Shown piece after piece: positions 45,915-56,227 of a stretch of DNA of 64,000 bases. Positions within the stretch are counted from its first letter, which is position 1. Every line of letters starts with the position of its first letter. Below the pieces are notes generated by a model. That model worked only from the letters and a program-made list of their open reading frames with translations. It made no database searches and was not told the DNA's origin. A program made the position numbers and the translations under genes. The stretch covers positions 868,001 through 932,000 of the forward strand of contig WFMF01000017.1 of the NCBI GenBank assembly GCA_011033025.1, read 5' to 3'. The stretch comes from Beroe forskalii. Taxonomy: Eukaryota > Ctenophora > Nuda > Beroida > Beroidae.

Positions 45915-46947
45915 GGTACCTAAACCAATTTCTAGTCCCAAGACACCACCTTCTAGATCTAAACCATCTTACGCTGAAGCTGCTAAGCCAACACCAGCCT
46001 GTAGCCCTCCTGTTCTTCAGGTAGATCTCTCTCCTCAGGCTTCTGTTTCTTCATTGTCCAATCCTACTTCAACTCCTCCAAAGTCCAATAGCAGTGAAAT
46101 ACTACTAGTGGTACCAAGTTCCAATGAGTCCAAAACAGCTGAGAATGCACAAAAGGTAAAAAGAGTCCTTGAAAATAAGTTGAAAGACACACAGATTGAA
46201 TTCATCAGGACAAATCCCAAGAGTATGAAAATTGTTATTGGATTTAAGACAAAAGCACTAAGGGATGCTGGAAAAGATAAAATAGATTCTGCAAAAATTC
46301 TGGATGCTTTCCATTATCATACAAAATCTGGAAGTAAAATGCTACCAAAGATATATCTCTCAAATGTGCTAGAAGATGTTTTGGAGGGTGTAGATAGGAC
46401 TGGAGATCATGATAAAACTAGACTTGATGAGAAGAAGGTCATAGTAGAGAAAGTACTAGCTAAAAATCCATGTGTGGCTACATTACATAATTCTGGGCAT
46501 ACTCTAGAAGTTGTTTATGTTAACCAGAATACATCAACTAGGCATATCTCAATTGGATTAAAAGTTTCTCCTGCTATAAGACTTGCCCTTCATAGCCAAC
46601 AAGATGGAAATCTCTACCTTGGTAATAGCAGATACCAAATTAAAGACAGATATCATGTTAAATACTGTTACCATTGCCAGATGATTGGACACATTTCCCA
46701 TGAGTGCCCTAATAAGAATAGGGATGCAACCTGTATGTACTGCATGGGTAATCATAGATCATCTACATGTAACTCTAAGGAAAACCAGTCAAGACATTGT
46801 TGTGCCAGATGCTTAGCATCTCCTCAACCAAATGATGCTGAAAACTACAAATCCCACAATGCTGGTGATGCAAAATGTCCAGTCATGATAAGAGAAATTG
46901 ATCGTCTCAAAGAAAACACTGATCTGATTTCAAAAAACGTAATGTGA
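45877..46947 (+). CDS. LINE ORF1, C-terminal part with three zinc knuckles
   Basis: A 356-codon frame. A Pro/Ser-rich linker (PKPISSPKTPPSRSKPSYAE) is followed by an RNA-binding-like region, VLENKLKDTQIEFIRTNPKS. It ends in Cys-His knuckles CYHCQMIGHISHEC, CMYCMGNHRSSTC and CCARCL...C. This is the gag-like ORF1 layout of Jockey/CR1-type LINEs: the protein binds element RNA into a particle. Its last codons read TCA AAA AAC GTA ATG TGA. The AAAAAAC heptamer at 46932-46938 is in the phase needed for a -1 shift into ORF2. ATG at 45877 is the first in frame but may not be the true start. Confidence 0.85.
   Translation: MSPHTSPSVSVVEVPKPISSPKTPPSRSKPSYAEAAKPTPACSPPVLQVDLSPQASVSSLSNPTSTPPKSNSSEILLVVPSSNESKTAENAQKVKRVLENKLKDTQIEFIRTNPKSMKIVIGFKTKALRDAGKDKIDSAKILDAFHYHTKSGSKMLPKIYLSNVLEDVLEGVDRTGDHDKTRLDEKKVIVEKVLAKNPCVATLHNSGHTLEVVYVNQNTSTRHISIGLKVSPAIRLALHSQQDGNLYLGNSRYQIKDRYHVKYCYHCQMIGHISHECPNKNRDATCMYCMGNHRSSTCNSKENQSRHCCARCLASPQPNDAENYKSHNAGDAKCPVMIREIDRLKENTDLISKNVM
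46932..46938 (+). promoter_or_regulatory. Candidate -1 ribosomal frameshift site (AAAAAAC)
   Basis: The heptamer lies as A|AAA|AAC in the ORF1 frame, 6 nt before the ORF1 stop TGA (46945-46947). A -1 slip gives AAA AAA CGT AAT GTG ACA, which continues straight into ORF2 with no stop. Confidence 0.5.
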
Positions 46948-49910
46948 CAAGTAGTGCAGAATCAAGGGGAGAGATCACAGTTGGTTGTTTCAATGCTCAG
47001 TCAATGTGTAACAAAGTGCGTGGTGTCCTAGAGATGCTGAATGATCACCAAGTGGATATTTGCTGTGTAACTGAATCATGGTTCAAATCAAATGAATCTG
47101 CTAGATTTGCTGAAGTTCATGAGGCAGGCTATGAAGTTATTAATGCTCCTAGAAAAGGGAGAGGTGGAGGCTTGGCCTTTGTTTACAATTCTTCAAAGCT
47201 CAATCCAGTTTCTAATAAGGTTAGTGGGTTCAAATCTTTTGAGGTGACTGAGTGCATTATCAAGACCAATTCTAATATGATTCGTCTTAGTACAATCTAC
47301 AGAACAACTCAAACGAAATCAAAACAAAAATACCAAGAAACAAAAATCACTGCTTTTATGGAGGAATTTGAGCAATACCTAGATGACCTTCTTTCAAAAT
47401 CAGGATATCCAATACTGTGTGGAGACTTCAACTTTCATGTTCAACAAGCTGATGATCTTAATGCAAAGCGTTTTATTTCTCTAGTTCAAAGTAAAGGTTT
47501 CACACAGCATGTTGTTGGTCCAACTCATGTGTCAGGTAGCACCCTTGATCTTGTATTTTCATTGAATTCCTCTGTTGACCACATTCCAATTAATGGTCTC
47601 GAAGTAAGCATAGATACTGGTACAACTTCAGATCACTATCTCATCAAATTCAGTTTGCCTGTTGATGTTTCAAAAGTCAGAAAAGATCAAGATATAAAGT
47701 TTAAAGAGGTTAGGGAATTCAGCAAGATAAAAGTTGGTAGTTTCAGAGAGGATCTCTTTTTCTCACCAGTTAATTTTGCAGACTTCAAATCTGTTGACCA
47801 TGCTGTAGAACTATACATGGACACATTAAATGACTTATTGAACGAACATGCACCAAAAGTTGAGAGAAAATTCAACCATAGTCGTTCACCATGGTGGGAT
47901 GAGAGATGCCAAAATGCTAGAACTGACGCCAGGAAAGCTCAGCGGAAAGCCAAGAAATATCCTGATAATCCTGAGCTCAAAGAAATCTACAATGAAAAGT
48001 GTATTGACAAGGCTATTATCATTGATCAGAGAAGGAATACATATTTTGACAAAAGACTATCTGTTGTAAAGGGTGATACCAAAGGAACATATAAGGTCAT
48101 AAATCAGCTCCTTGATCGTGAAGTTGGTACTGGAAAATTGCCTAATGCAAAGGATGATATAACGATTGCTGAAAACTTTAGTTCTTTCTTTGATAACAAG
48201 GTTAAGTCAATCTACTCAAACATTGAAGAAAATATTGATGGACTCAACTCTGCACAAAATACCACGGACTCTGGAGTGTGTGCTGCATCAGTTCGCTTTT
48301 CTGCATTCCAGGAAGTCTCAGCTGAAGAAGTTCTTGAATTAGCCAAAAATCTTCCTGAAAAGTTTTGTACACTAGATGCCATCCCTGTGTGGCTCTTTAA
48401 GCAATGCCTACCAGAGCTGATCAGAGTTCTACACTACATTGTGAATGAATCCCTTAAGACTGGATATTTCCCTGAATCCTTCAAAACAGCTGTAGTAAGA
48501 CCAAGTCTTAAAAAAGCCAATCTAGATCATGATGTTTTGAACAACTATAGGCCCATCAGCAATTTGCCTTACATCTCAAAACTTCTGGAAAAAGTTGTAC
48601 ACAACCAGCTTGTGAAACACATTGAGGATAACATGCTCTTTAGTAATTTCCAATCTGCTTACAGAAGATTCCATAGCTGTGAAACTGCTGTGCTCAAGAT
48701 TCAGAATGATATACTTCTTATGTTGGACAAAAAAGAAAATGTTGTCCTTTTACTTCTAGATTTGAGTGCAGCATTTGATACCATCAATCACAAACTTCTC
48801 CTTGGTAAGCTGCAACTCAAGTATGGTATTTCTGGAATCGTTTATAATTGGATTAGATCATATTTGTCAAATAGAAAGTTCAAGGTTATGATCAATGGAA
48901 TCTTCTCAACTGAATGTCCTCTTGAAATAGGGGTGCCACAAGGGTCCATTCTAGGACCCTTACTGTTCATTTTGTATACAAAAGACCTAGAAGAAATTAT
49001 CTCTAAATATGGTCTATCAGTTCATCTCTATGCAGATGACACTCAGATTTATTTTTCTTTTGATGTAAACAGTCCCTCACCTGACCTCACTGGTATTAAA
49101 CAATGTTTTGGTGAGGTCAAAGCCTGGATGACTAGGAATTTTCTGAAGCTCAATGATGATAAGACAGAATTCATAGATATTGGGTATTATGTTAGTCCAA
49201 TTGAATCCCTTGATTTGAGTGAATCTGCTTCAAAGGTATCTGTTTCCCCTGTGTTAGCTACTAAGAACCTTGGATTTTATTTTGACCACAGGCTGAGTAT
49301 GGAAGATCAAATCAACCATATTTCGCAAATTTGTTACCTGAACTTAAGGAATATCAAGCGTATAGGAGCAAGACTTACACATGACCTAAAGGTTCAGTTA
49401 GTTCATGCTCATATTCTTTCCATGATTGACTATTGTAATTCCTCTTATGCAATCATCACTGAGAAAAATCTCCAAAAGCTTCAAAAGATCCAGAATAACG
49501 CAGTCAGGTTCATATGCAAGCTAACTGGTAAAAGAAAATGGACATCAATAAGCCCTTACTTGAAAGAACTTCATTTTCTGCCTGTTCTTTATAGAGTGAA
49601 ATTTAAGACAGCTCTTTTAGTATTTAAATGTGTTAACAATCTTGCTCCTAAATATTTGAGTGATCTTATATCAGTACGAGACACAAAAAGAGTCAGTGTT
49701 AGATTAGACGATGACTTTTTTCTTCTGAAAATTCCTCCTAAGCCTAATTTTTCTAGAACTGAAGCTGCATTTAAATATAATGGCCCAAGAATTTGGAATA
49801 GTTTACCGTATTCAATTAGAAGCATCCCTGAGATTTCAGAATTTAAAAAGTGTCTGAAAACTTTTTATTTTGAAATTGCATTCAATGGAATTGCATTCAA
49901 TGGAAGTTAG
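46944..49910 (+). CDS. LINE ORF2: APE endonuclease and reverse transcriptase, 988 codons, intact
   Basis: Endonuclease motifs: GCFNAQSMCNK (residues 13-23), TESWF, LCGDFNFH (about 158-165) and TSDHYL (about 228). RT motifs: NNYRPISNLPYISKLLEKVV, LLLDLSAAFDTINH (about 604), GVPQGSILGPLLFILY and YADDTQIY (about 696), then NLGFYFD. The C-terminal tail NGPRIWNSLPYSIR is typical of CR1/L2-type LINEs. All catalytic residues are present and the frame is unbroken, so the copy may be young. There is no ATG at the start: the frame enters from ORF1 overlap (GTG at 46944) and the first Met is at codon 20, inside the endonuclease. It nicks target DNA and primes cDNA synthesis there. Confidence 0.93.
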   Translation: MTSSAESRGEITVGCFNAQSMCNKVRGVLEMLNDHQVDICCVTESWFKSNESARFAEVHEAGYEVINAPRKGRGGGLAFVYNSSKLNPVSNKVSGFKSFEVTECIIKTNSNMIRLSTIYRTTQTKSKQKYQETKITAFMEEFEQYLDDLLSKSGYPILCGDFNFHVQQADDLNAKRFISLVQSKGFTQHVVGPTHVSGSTLDLVFSLNSSVDHIPINGLEVSIDTGTTSDHYLIKFSLPVDVSKVRKDQDIKFKEVREFSKIKVGSFREDLFFSPVNFADFKSVDHAVELYMDTLNDLLNEHAPKVERKFNHSRSPWWDERCQNARTDARKAQRKAKKYPDNPELKEIYNEKCIDKAIIIDQRRNTYFDKRLSVVKGDTKGTYKVINQLLDREVGTGKLPNAKDDITIAENFSSFFDNKVKSIYSNIEENIDGLNSAQNTTDSGVCAASVRFSAFQEVSAEEVLELAKNLPEKFCTLDAIPVWLFKQCLPELIRVLHYIVNESLKTGYFPESFKTAVVRPSLKKANLDHDVLNNYRPISNLPYISKLLEKVVHNQLVKHIEDNMLFSNFQSAYRRFHSCETAVLKIQNDILLMLDKKENVVLLLLDLSAAFDTINHKLLLGKLQLKYGISGIVYNWIRSYLSNRKFKVMINGIFSTECPLEIGVPQGSILGPLLFILYTKDLEEIISKYGLSVHLYADDTQIYFSFDVNSPSPDLTGIKQCFGEVKAWMTRNFLKLNDDKTEFIDIGYYVSPIESLDLSESASKVSVSPVLATKNLGFYFDHRLSMEDQINHISQICYLNLRNIKRIGARLTHDLKVQLVHAHILSMIDYCNSSYAIITEKNLQKLQKIQNNAVRFICKLTGKRKWTSISPYLKELHFLPVLYRVKFKTALLVFKCVNNLAPKYLSDLISVRDTKRVSVRLDDDFFLLKIPPKPNFSRTEAAFKYNGPRIWNSLPYSIRSIPEISEFKKCLKTFYFEIAFNGIAFNGS

Positions 49911-50363
49911 ATTTTGTTATGTTTTAGTTTTTCAGAGTTAATTTGCACATATGTGGGAACTGTGACACTCTTGTGATCTGTGTTTTTAGCTTTCGAAGGT
50001 TGTCACGCTTAAATGGCTAGAATATTTCCCTCTCTGATATCTATTTGACAATGTCTAAGCGTGTAAGAAAAACTTTATTATCAAGCAACGTATGCAAAAC
50101 AGCTTTGAACAGAAATGAATGCGCGCGCAATATGTAACCATAGCAACGCGTGCGCCTATATCCATACTGCACGTGGGCGCTCCAAAATGTGTCTTCAAAA
50201 GGACAAAAAACGTGCCGGAGGTACATAATAATATTACAGATGATGTTTCTAGACGTATTATTTACTATTATGTTTGATTCTTAACTAATAATCATAGGGG
50301 AGATACATTGAAATTCTCAATAATTGTGTATCAAGTGTGTGAGTGTGACAAATTATATTGTGA

Positions 50364-51766
50364 CTAGCAGGCCCGTTGGGCCTGCTAATACACAGCTCAC
50401 TCCGCGCTGCTACGCAGCACCTTGTTCACAAAATTCAAATCAACCAAATACTTTTTACCGCATCAAAAAATTCCAATCACATCAAAAGTTACGCAGGAAC
50501 ATACTCAAACAGTATTAAACAGAAATGAACCTGCGCGCGCAATATGTAACCATAGCAACGCGCGCGCCTATATCCATACTGCACGTGGGCGCTCCAAAAT
50601 GTGTCTACAAAAGGACAAAAAACGTGACGGAGGTACATAATAATATTACAGAGGTTGCGAAATTATATAAGAGACTAGCAGGCCCGTTGGGCCTGCTAAT
50701 ACGCAGCTCACTCGGCGCTGCTACGCAGCACCTCGTTCGCAAAATTCCAATCAACCAAATACTTTTTACCGCATCAAAAAAATTCCAATCAGACCAAAAG
50801 TTATTACGGATCAACGTATTCAAAACAGCATTGAGTTCAGAAATGAACGCGTGCGCTCAATATGTAACCACAGCAACGCGCGCGCATATATCCATACTGC
50901 ACGTGCACGCTTCAAAATGTGTCTACAAAAGGACAAAAAACGTGACGGAGTACATAATACAGAGGTTGCGAAATTATATTAGAGACTAGCAGGCCTGTTG
51001 GGCCTGCAAGCACACAGCTCACTCGGCGCTGCTACGCAGCACCTCGTTCGCAGATTTTAGACAGGACCATTCAAATTGATTGTACACCCTTTAAAACCTT
51101 AAATTGGTCTGAACGGTTAATTTCACAACTGCAGTTACTACTGTAATCACCGACTCAGCATTAATCATCGACTGACCTCGGCCACAATTTTATGAAAACT
51201 ATCCATCTGTTATTCAAGTTACGTCCATTATCCATCTCGAAATCTTTTTTTGAAGTTAAGAAAATGTCAAATTTTCAAAAACTACAACACAGCACTTAAC
51301 AGTAGAAGCGCAATAGAAAGCACTCGCATAGAACTGACCATAAGCTGCACGTGCACAAAATTTAGTTTCCATACTTCCATAGCAACGGCACCAATATGCA
51401 CCATTTAGCCTTAATTTCTCTTGATATTTACTTGGCAAGCTCAAAAAAATTTACAGCGATGGGGAAAAAACGTGAAACTTCACTTTATATATAAGACTAG
51501 CAGGCCCGTAGGGCCTGCAAATACACAGCTCACTCGGCGCTGCTACGCAGCACCTCGTTCGCAAAATTCAATCACATCAAAAGTTACACAGCAACATACT
51601 CAAACAGCATTAAACAGAAATGATTGCGCTCGCGCAATATGTAACCATAGCAACACGCGTGCCTATATCCATACTGCACGTGGGCGCTCCAAAATGTGTC
51701 TACAAAAGGACAAAAAACGTGACGGAGGTACATAATAATACAAAGGTTGCGAAATTATATAAGAGA
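50364..51766 (-). mobile_element. Four-unit head-to-tail Helitron array
   Basis: Units: 50364-50674, 50675-50985, 50986-51496, 51497-51766. At each internal junction CTAG of one unit is followed directly by TC of the next. The outer borders are A (51767)|TC and CTAG|T (50363). Units 1, 2 and 4 start TCTCTTATATAATTTCGCAA or a near variant; unit 3 starts TCTTATATATAAAG and is longer, like the 1-kb copy at 44189. Every unit has the GCAGGCCC/GGGCCTGC hairpin (one base changed in places) and CACGTG. None encodes Rep/helicase. Confidence 0.88.
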
Positions 51767-51818
51767 TGTGTGTATCATTTCATATTATGTATATTGTTTA
51801 AAAATTTCAAAGCCCTTA

Positions 51819-52141
51819 GGGGCCATCCATAAAGGACGTCCGCAAAATTTCGGCCATTTTAGACCCCTCCCTCCCCCCTTGTCCGCAAACGTCCGCATTT
51901 CAGAAACCCCTCCCTCCCCCCAGGACGTCCGCATTTTTCTTAAAAATCTTTTGAGTCATTATTGTGGGCCCGAAATTTCACGATTTTCTTGTGAAATAAC
52001 CGTCAAATCGACCAAAATTTCCAAAAATTGCGGACGTCCGCATTTGGCCAAACACCCCCCTCCCCCCTATGTCCGCAAACATCCGCATTAGCCAGACTCC
52101 CCCCTCCCCCCTCATTGCGGACGTCCTTTATGGATGGCCCC
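51819..52141. mobile_element. 323-bp PIF/Harbinger-like MITE, TTA duplication
   Basis: The ends GGGGCCATCCATAAAGGACG and its inverse are about 27 bp long, flanked by TTA at 51816-51818 and 52142-52144. A TWA 3-bp duplication points to PIF/Harbinger. CCCCTCCCTCCCCCC-type runs and CGGACGTCCGCA repeats recur inside. It is inserted 52 bp from the Helitron array. Confidence 0.85.
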
Positions 52142-52144
52142 TTA

Positions 52145-53097
52145 ACGCATATGTGTGCAGACTGCTCGATTGGCAGAGGCCTCAATAAAGACGCACAGAT
52201 TTCCTCTGTGCGCTTCAACTTTCTATGCAAATTCCGTCAAAAGCACACAATTTTTGCGTGTCTCTATCGAGCCCTTTTTCAATTGATCGGTCTGCACACA
52301 TATGGGTATGGGTGGCCTTATATGAGTAAAGTTAAAGAAATATTTCTCACCATAGTGTTCTGACATTATACAACTGTTCTTTTGATGTTCCTTTGTAACC
52401 CAAGACTATCTTTTTCACATTCTGATAAAGTATTTAAATCTTTAAATATACAATAATAATAATAAGCCCTCATAGGTACATATGTATGCAAGCAGTGCTT
52501 CCCTTCAAGGAAGGGCACCATGCAATGCAAACAGGGGTTTACCTGTTTAGAAAATTATATTATTTAATCAATACTGGTTTTAATTTTGAACCCGAGGTGG
52601 GTGCAGTGCAAGTGAATTATAATAATGGCGATTGTATGTATGTATGTATGTGCTTCTGAAGATATGCTGTGCCGATGACAAGACCCCTCACATTTAACAA
52701 TTAAGTCTGAGGGGTGACAGTTGTGCCATGAGGTGTGGCGAAGCTAATATGTTGGCGTGCCAAATAGTCTGAATAGCAGAGGGCAGATAACTATACAAAA
52801 TATTGAATGCTTAACAGCATGTACCAGTTGGGTATTAGATCCCAATGGCCTCAACTCAAGAAGTTAACAGCAAAATAGACTTGAGTTGAAAAAAATTCCT
52901 GTTTAATAAGGAGATGAAAAAGGCAAAGGTTTCTCCTCCAACTTCTTATTTATTTCAAGTATCCAGGACAAGAAGATGGAAAAGAAATGCCTGTATCTGG
53001 CATTTTGTAGTGGGACCCAGATTCATACCCCTTGTTTATTATTTATTCATTATTTGTTTATTTATTCATTTGATTTGTTGACTTTTGGTGCTTTGTT
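52145..53097. other. Unassigned stretch
   Basis: No gene is supported. A short TATG microsatellite lies near 52640. Confidence 0.5.
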
Positions 53098-54190
53098 TTA
53101 CTCTCAGGGAGTAGCTGGGTTTGTTCTGAAGGAGCTGAGTCGCTCTCAGGGAGTAGCTGGGTTTGCTCTCAAGAAGCTGAATTTGCTATCAGGGAGCTAG
53201 GTATGCTCTCAGGGAGCACTGGGTTTGCTCTCAGGGAGCACTGGGTTTGCTCTCAGGTAGCAGCTGGGTTTGCTCTCAAGAAGCTGAATTTGCTATCAGG
53301 GAGCTAGGTATGCTCTCAGGGAGCACTGGGTTTGCTCTCAGGGAGCACTGGGTTTGCTCTCAGGTAGCAGCTGGGTTTGCTCTCAAGAAGCTGAATTTGC
53401 TATCAGGGAGCTTGGTATGCTCTCAGGGAGTGCTGGGTTTGCTCTCAGGGAGCATCTGTGCTTGCTCTCAGGGAGCAGCTGGGTTTGCTCTCTAGGAGCA
53501 GCTGGGTTTGCTCTCAAGGAACTGGGTTTGCTCTCAGGGAACACTGGGTTTGCTCTCAGGTAGCAGCTGGGTTTGCTCTCAAGAAGCTGAATTTGCTATC
53601 AGGGAGCTAGGTATGCTCTCAGGGAGCACTGGGTTTGCTCTCAGGAGCACTGGGTTTGCTCTCAGGTAGCAGCTGGGTTTGCTCTCAGAAGCTGAATTTG
53701 CTATCAGGGAGCTAGGTATGCTCTCAGGGAGCACTGGGTTTGCTCTCAGGGAGCTGGGTTTGCTCTCAAGAAGCTGAATTTGCTATCAGGGAGCTAGGTA
53801 TGCTCTCAGGGAGTGCTGGGTTAGCTCTCAGGAGCAGCTTGGTTTGCTCTCTGGGAGCAGCTGGGTAAGCTATCAAGGAGCACTGGGTTTGCTCTCAGGG
53901 AGCAGCTGGGTTTGCTCTTGGGGAGCAGCTAGGTTTACTGTCATGTAACTGGGTTTGCTGTTAGGGAGCATCTGAGTTTGCTCTCAAGGAGCTGTGGGTT
54001 TGCTCTCAGTTTCTCAGGGAGCTTGATTTGCTCTCAGGAGATGAGTATGCTCTCAGGGAGCAGCTGGGTTTGCTCTCTGGGATCAGCTGGGTCTGCTCCT
54101 GGGGAGCAGCTGGGTTTGCTCTCAGTTAGCAGCTGGGTTTGCTCCTGGGGAGCAGCTGGGTTTGCTCTCAAGGTACTGGGTTGCTCCTCA
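53098..54190. repeat. Minisatellite GGGTTTGCTCTCAGGGAGCA, about 1.1 kb
   Basis: Tandem units of 20-25 bp vary around GGGTTTGCTCTCAGGGAGCA and CTGAATTTGCTATCAGGGAG. Blocks of about five units recur in the same order (53160, 53275, 53380, 53575), giving a loose higher-order period of about 105-120 bp. Confidence 0.93.
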
Positions 54191-55330
54191 AAATCCAGAC
54201 ATACATCTGCAGTTCATCAAAAGAGTCAAATTCTTAATGTCACAACATCAATTCTTGGAATCACAGCAGCCATCTCAACAATACTGCCGTGCAGCAACTC
54301 CTTAATAAGTTGAAAATATGAGACCAATGATCAGATCATTTTGGCAGAAAACCCTATGAATTATGACTGATCTGGCCCCTTAATGTTGCTAAGACTTTAA
54401 AAGTCGTGTGTTTATGCATTCCTATATTTGTGTACGAATTGGAATTATGCAGCTTTCTCATTATCTAGGTCAGCATGTTTTCTGGACTAATCAGAAATAC
54501 AAAGCTTCTTCTCCAAGTTTTTGAATAATTCCATGGACTCAATTTTTTACTGTAGTCAGAATTATTCTGAACTTTATGTATATTATTTTGTGTTTGAAGT
54601 GATTGATCATTGATGCAGTGAAACACAATTCCCAAAAATGTCCATTATATCTTCTCGTGTGTAGCTACAGTTTAGGTATATTAAATCTTAAGAATGGAAT
54701 AAGTTCTCTCATTCATCACTTATCTGATCGTTGATCACAATGATATGGTTCGAAAATAAACCTACGCCACATCAATGTAAATGTATTGCAGATCCAGCTG
54801 AATTGTAGCTATTTCAAATGTCTGGCCATTGCAATTGAAACTTTGTAAATTAAACAAAAATCTTGGACTGAAAAGCATGATCAACTGAATGATCACGAAA
54901 TAACCTCTCACTGCTATGTCATCTAAATTGATATATTTAATTTAAATCATCGAGACATCCATATTTTCCGTCGAATTTGAAATCAAATTATAGAATTTTA
55001 ATTCCAGATTTTGATAGGATATACTATTCTTTTACCTATTTGAGTTATCAGTCGATGTGCGAATTAACAGGTAAAAATTCGTCTGCGTTGCGATATCTAC
55101 ACCATTTTCAACTTATAAAAACAATATTGTTCAATATTGGATTGTCTGGTCTTAGTCTTAGTAAAACGGCCACAGTCGGTTTGATCAACCAGGCCGGTGG
55201 CAGCCATGCTGAGCATGGAGACTATCCCTAGTACACTAGGCTAAGGGTGTGCACTCCTGGGTGGTTTTTCAGGCCACCCGACTGCCGGGGATATCCTGGG
55301 CTGAGAGTAGCCAGTGTGGCCTCATCAGAC
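54191..55330. other. Unassigned stretch
   Basis: Mostly AT-rich, with no supported gene. Sequence from about 55136 to 55330 is more GC-balanced and may be the tail of the adjacent Penelope-like fragment. Confidence 0.45.
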
Positions 55331-55359
55331 TCATCATCAAAAAAAGAATCACCTACATG

Positions 55360-56088
55360 TTACCTATGTCCAGATATCCTTGTTTGCAGTTTTGTTGTTG
55401 ACTTACCTACATATTGTTTTTCACAAAGGAAACAACTTGCACAATACACAACATTCCGTGATTTACAATTTGCTGAAGGAGTTATGTAAGTTTTTCCTGA
55501 AGCTGAGGAAGTGATATCTGTATTATCTGACATAAGTACACAAGAGGCGCAAGGTCTACCACGTCTATGTGCTGATTTCAACAAAGGGGTGCACCTCTGA
55601 GTTCCCAACAGTTTAGACTCACATGTTAAAGCAAATTTCTTTCTTCTCAGAATGATATCACCTAAATTTTGGGCCCTTCTGCTAACAAGACCAATCACCT
55701 TTTTGGCCTTATCCCAAGCTGGGCTATCTGACAAGCACTGGTTAGCTTCTTTGACAATATTTTTTAATTGGTTGGTGACTGGCCCAAAAGTTTGGATCCA
55801 CAAGACTGGATTTGGAGTTGATTTGTTATCAGAGTTATACTCTAAGTATCTAGGTCTTTGTGCTACATCATCCAGAATATTATTGACCAGTTTTTTAGGG
55901 TAGCCTGATTTATAAAAACATTGTTTGAGATCATCCAGCTTTCTAAAGAGCTTAATAGGGTCATTGATAATTCTTTTATACCTAAGTCCTTGTGAATAGA
56001 TTATTGATGGGAAAATTTGCCTGGGATGATAACTTGAATAATTGAGGTAAAGTTTAGCATAAATTAAATAACTGAAAAAAAGTGACAC
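55360..56088 (-). pseudogene. Penelope-like element fragment: RT thumb and start of GIY-YIG endonuclease
   Basis: The frame reads SSYHPRQIFPSIIYSQGLRY, KRIINDPIKLF and YKSGYPKKLVNNIL, the conserved post-RT region of Penelope-like elements. It then reads RRGRPCASC and NVVYCASCFLCEKQYVGKST with TKLQTRISGHR, the first half of the GIY-YIG nuclease with its Cys pair. It stops right after GHR, before the rest of the nuclease, and the RT palm is absent upstream. It is a truncated, inactive copy. It cut and copied chromosomal sites when intact. Confidence 0.85.
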
Positions 56089-56227
56089 AAGACCTCTACT
56101 TGCAGGGGAAAATGAGTCTTGAAAAGGTTACCAGTGCTTTTCATAACAAAATTAATTTCATATTAGTTCAAATAAGCGCCGTCAATATAGGTATGGTAAT
56201 AATTATAAATTATAAATGGTAATAATT

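Larger units (their letters stand above)
45276..50070 (+). mobile_element. CR1/L2-like (Jockey superfamily) LINE, near full length
   Basis: The element holds ORF1 (two overlapping frames) with zinc knuckles and an intact ORF2 with APE endonuclease and RT. It is inserted inside a Helitron copy. The left border is placed at about 45276, where an open frame begins without ATG, so the extreme 5' end may be missing. The right border is placed before Helitron sequence resumes near 50085. No clear target duplication or poly(A) is visible. Confidence 0.75.
45195..50242 (-). mobile_element. Helitron copy interrupted by a LINE
   Basis: The Helitron 3' terminus (CTAG, hairpin, GCAGCACCTCGTTCGCAA) occupies 45195 to about 45250. 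The remainder resumes near 50085 with GCAACGTATGCAAAACAGC, GTAACCATAGCAAC and GGACAAAAAACGTG, ending at TACAGA|T (A|TC on the minus strand). Between them lies a LINE. This copy's 5' end is shorter than its relatives by about 20 bp. Confidence 0.7.

Noticed and set aside
53098-54313. Long Gly/Ser/Leu frames
   Set aside because: Minisatellite translation; several frames are open at once.
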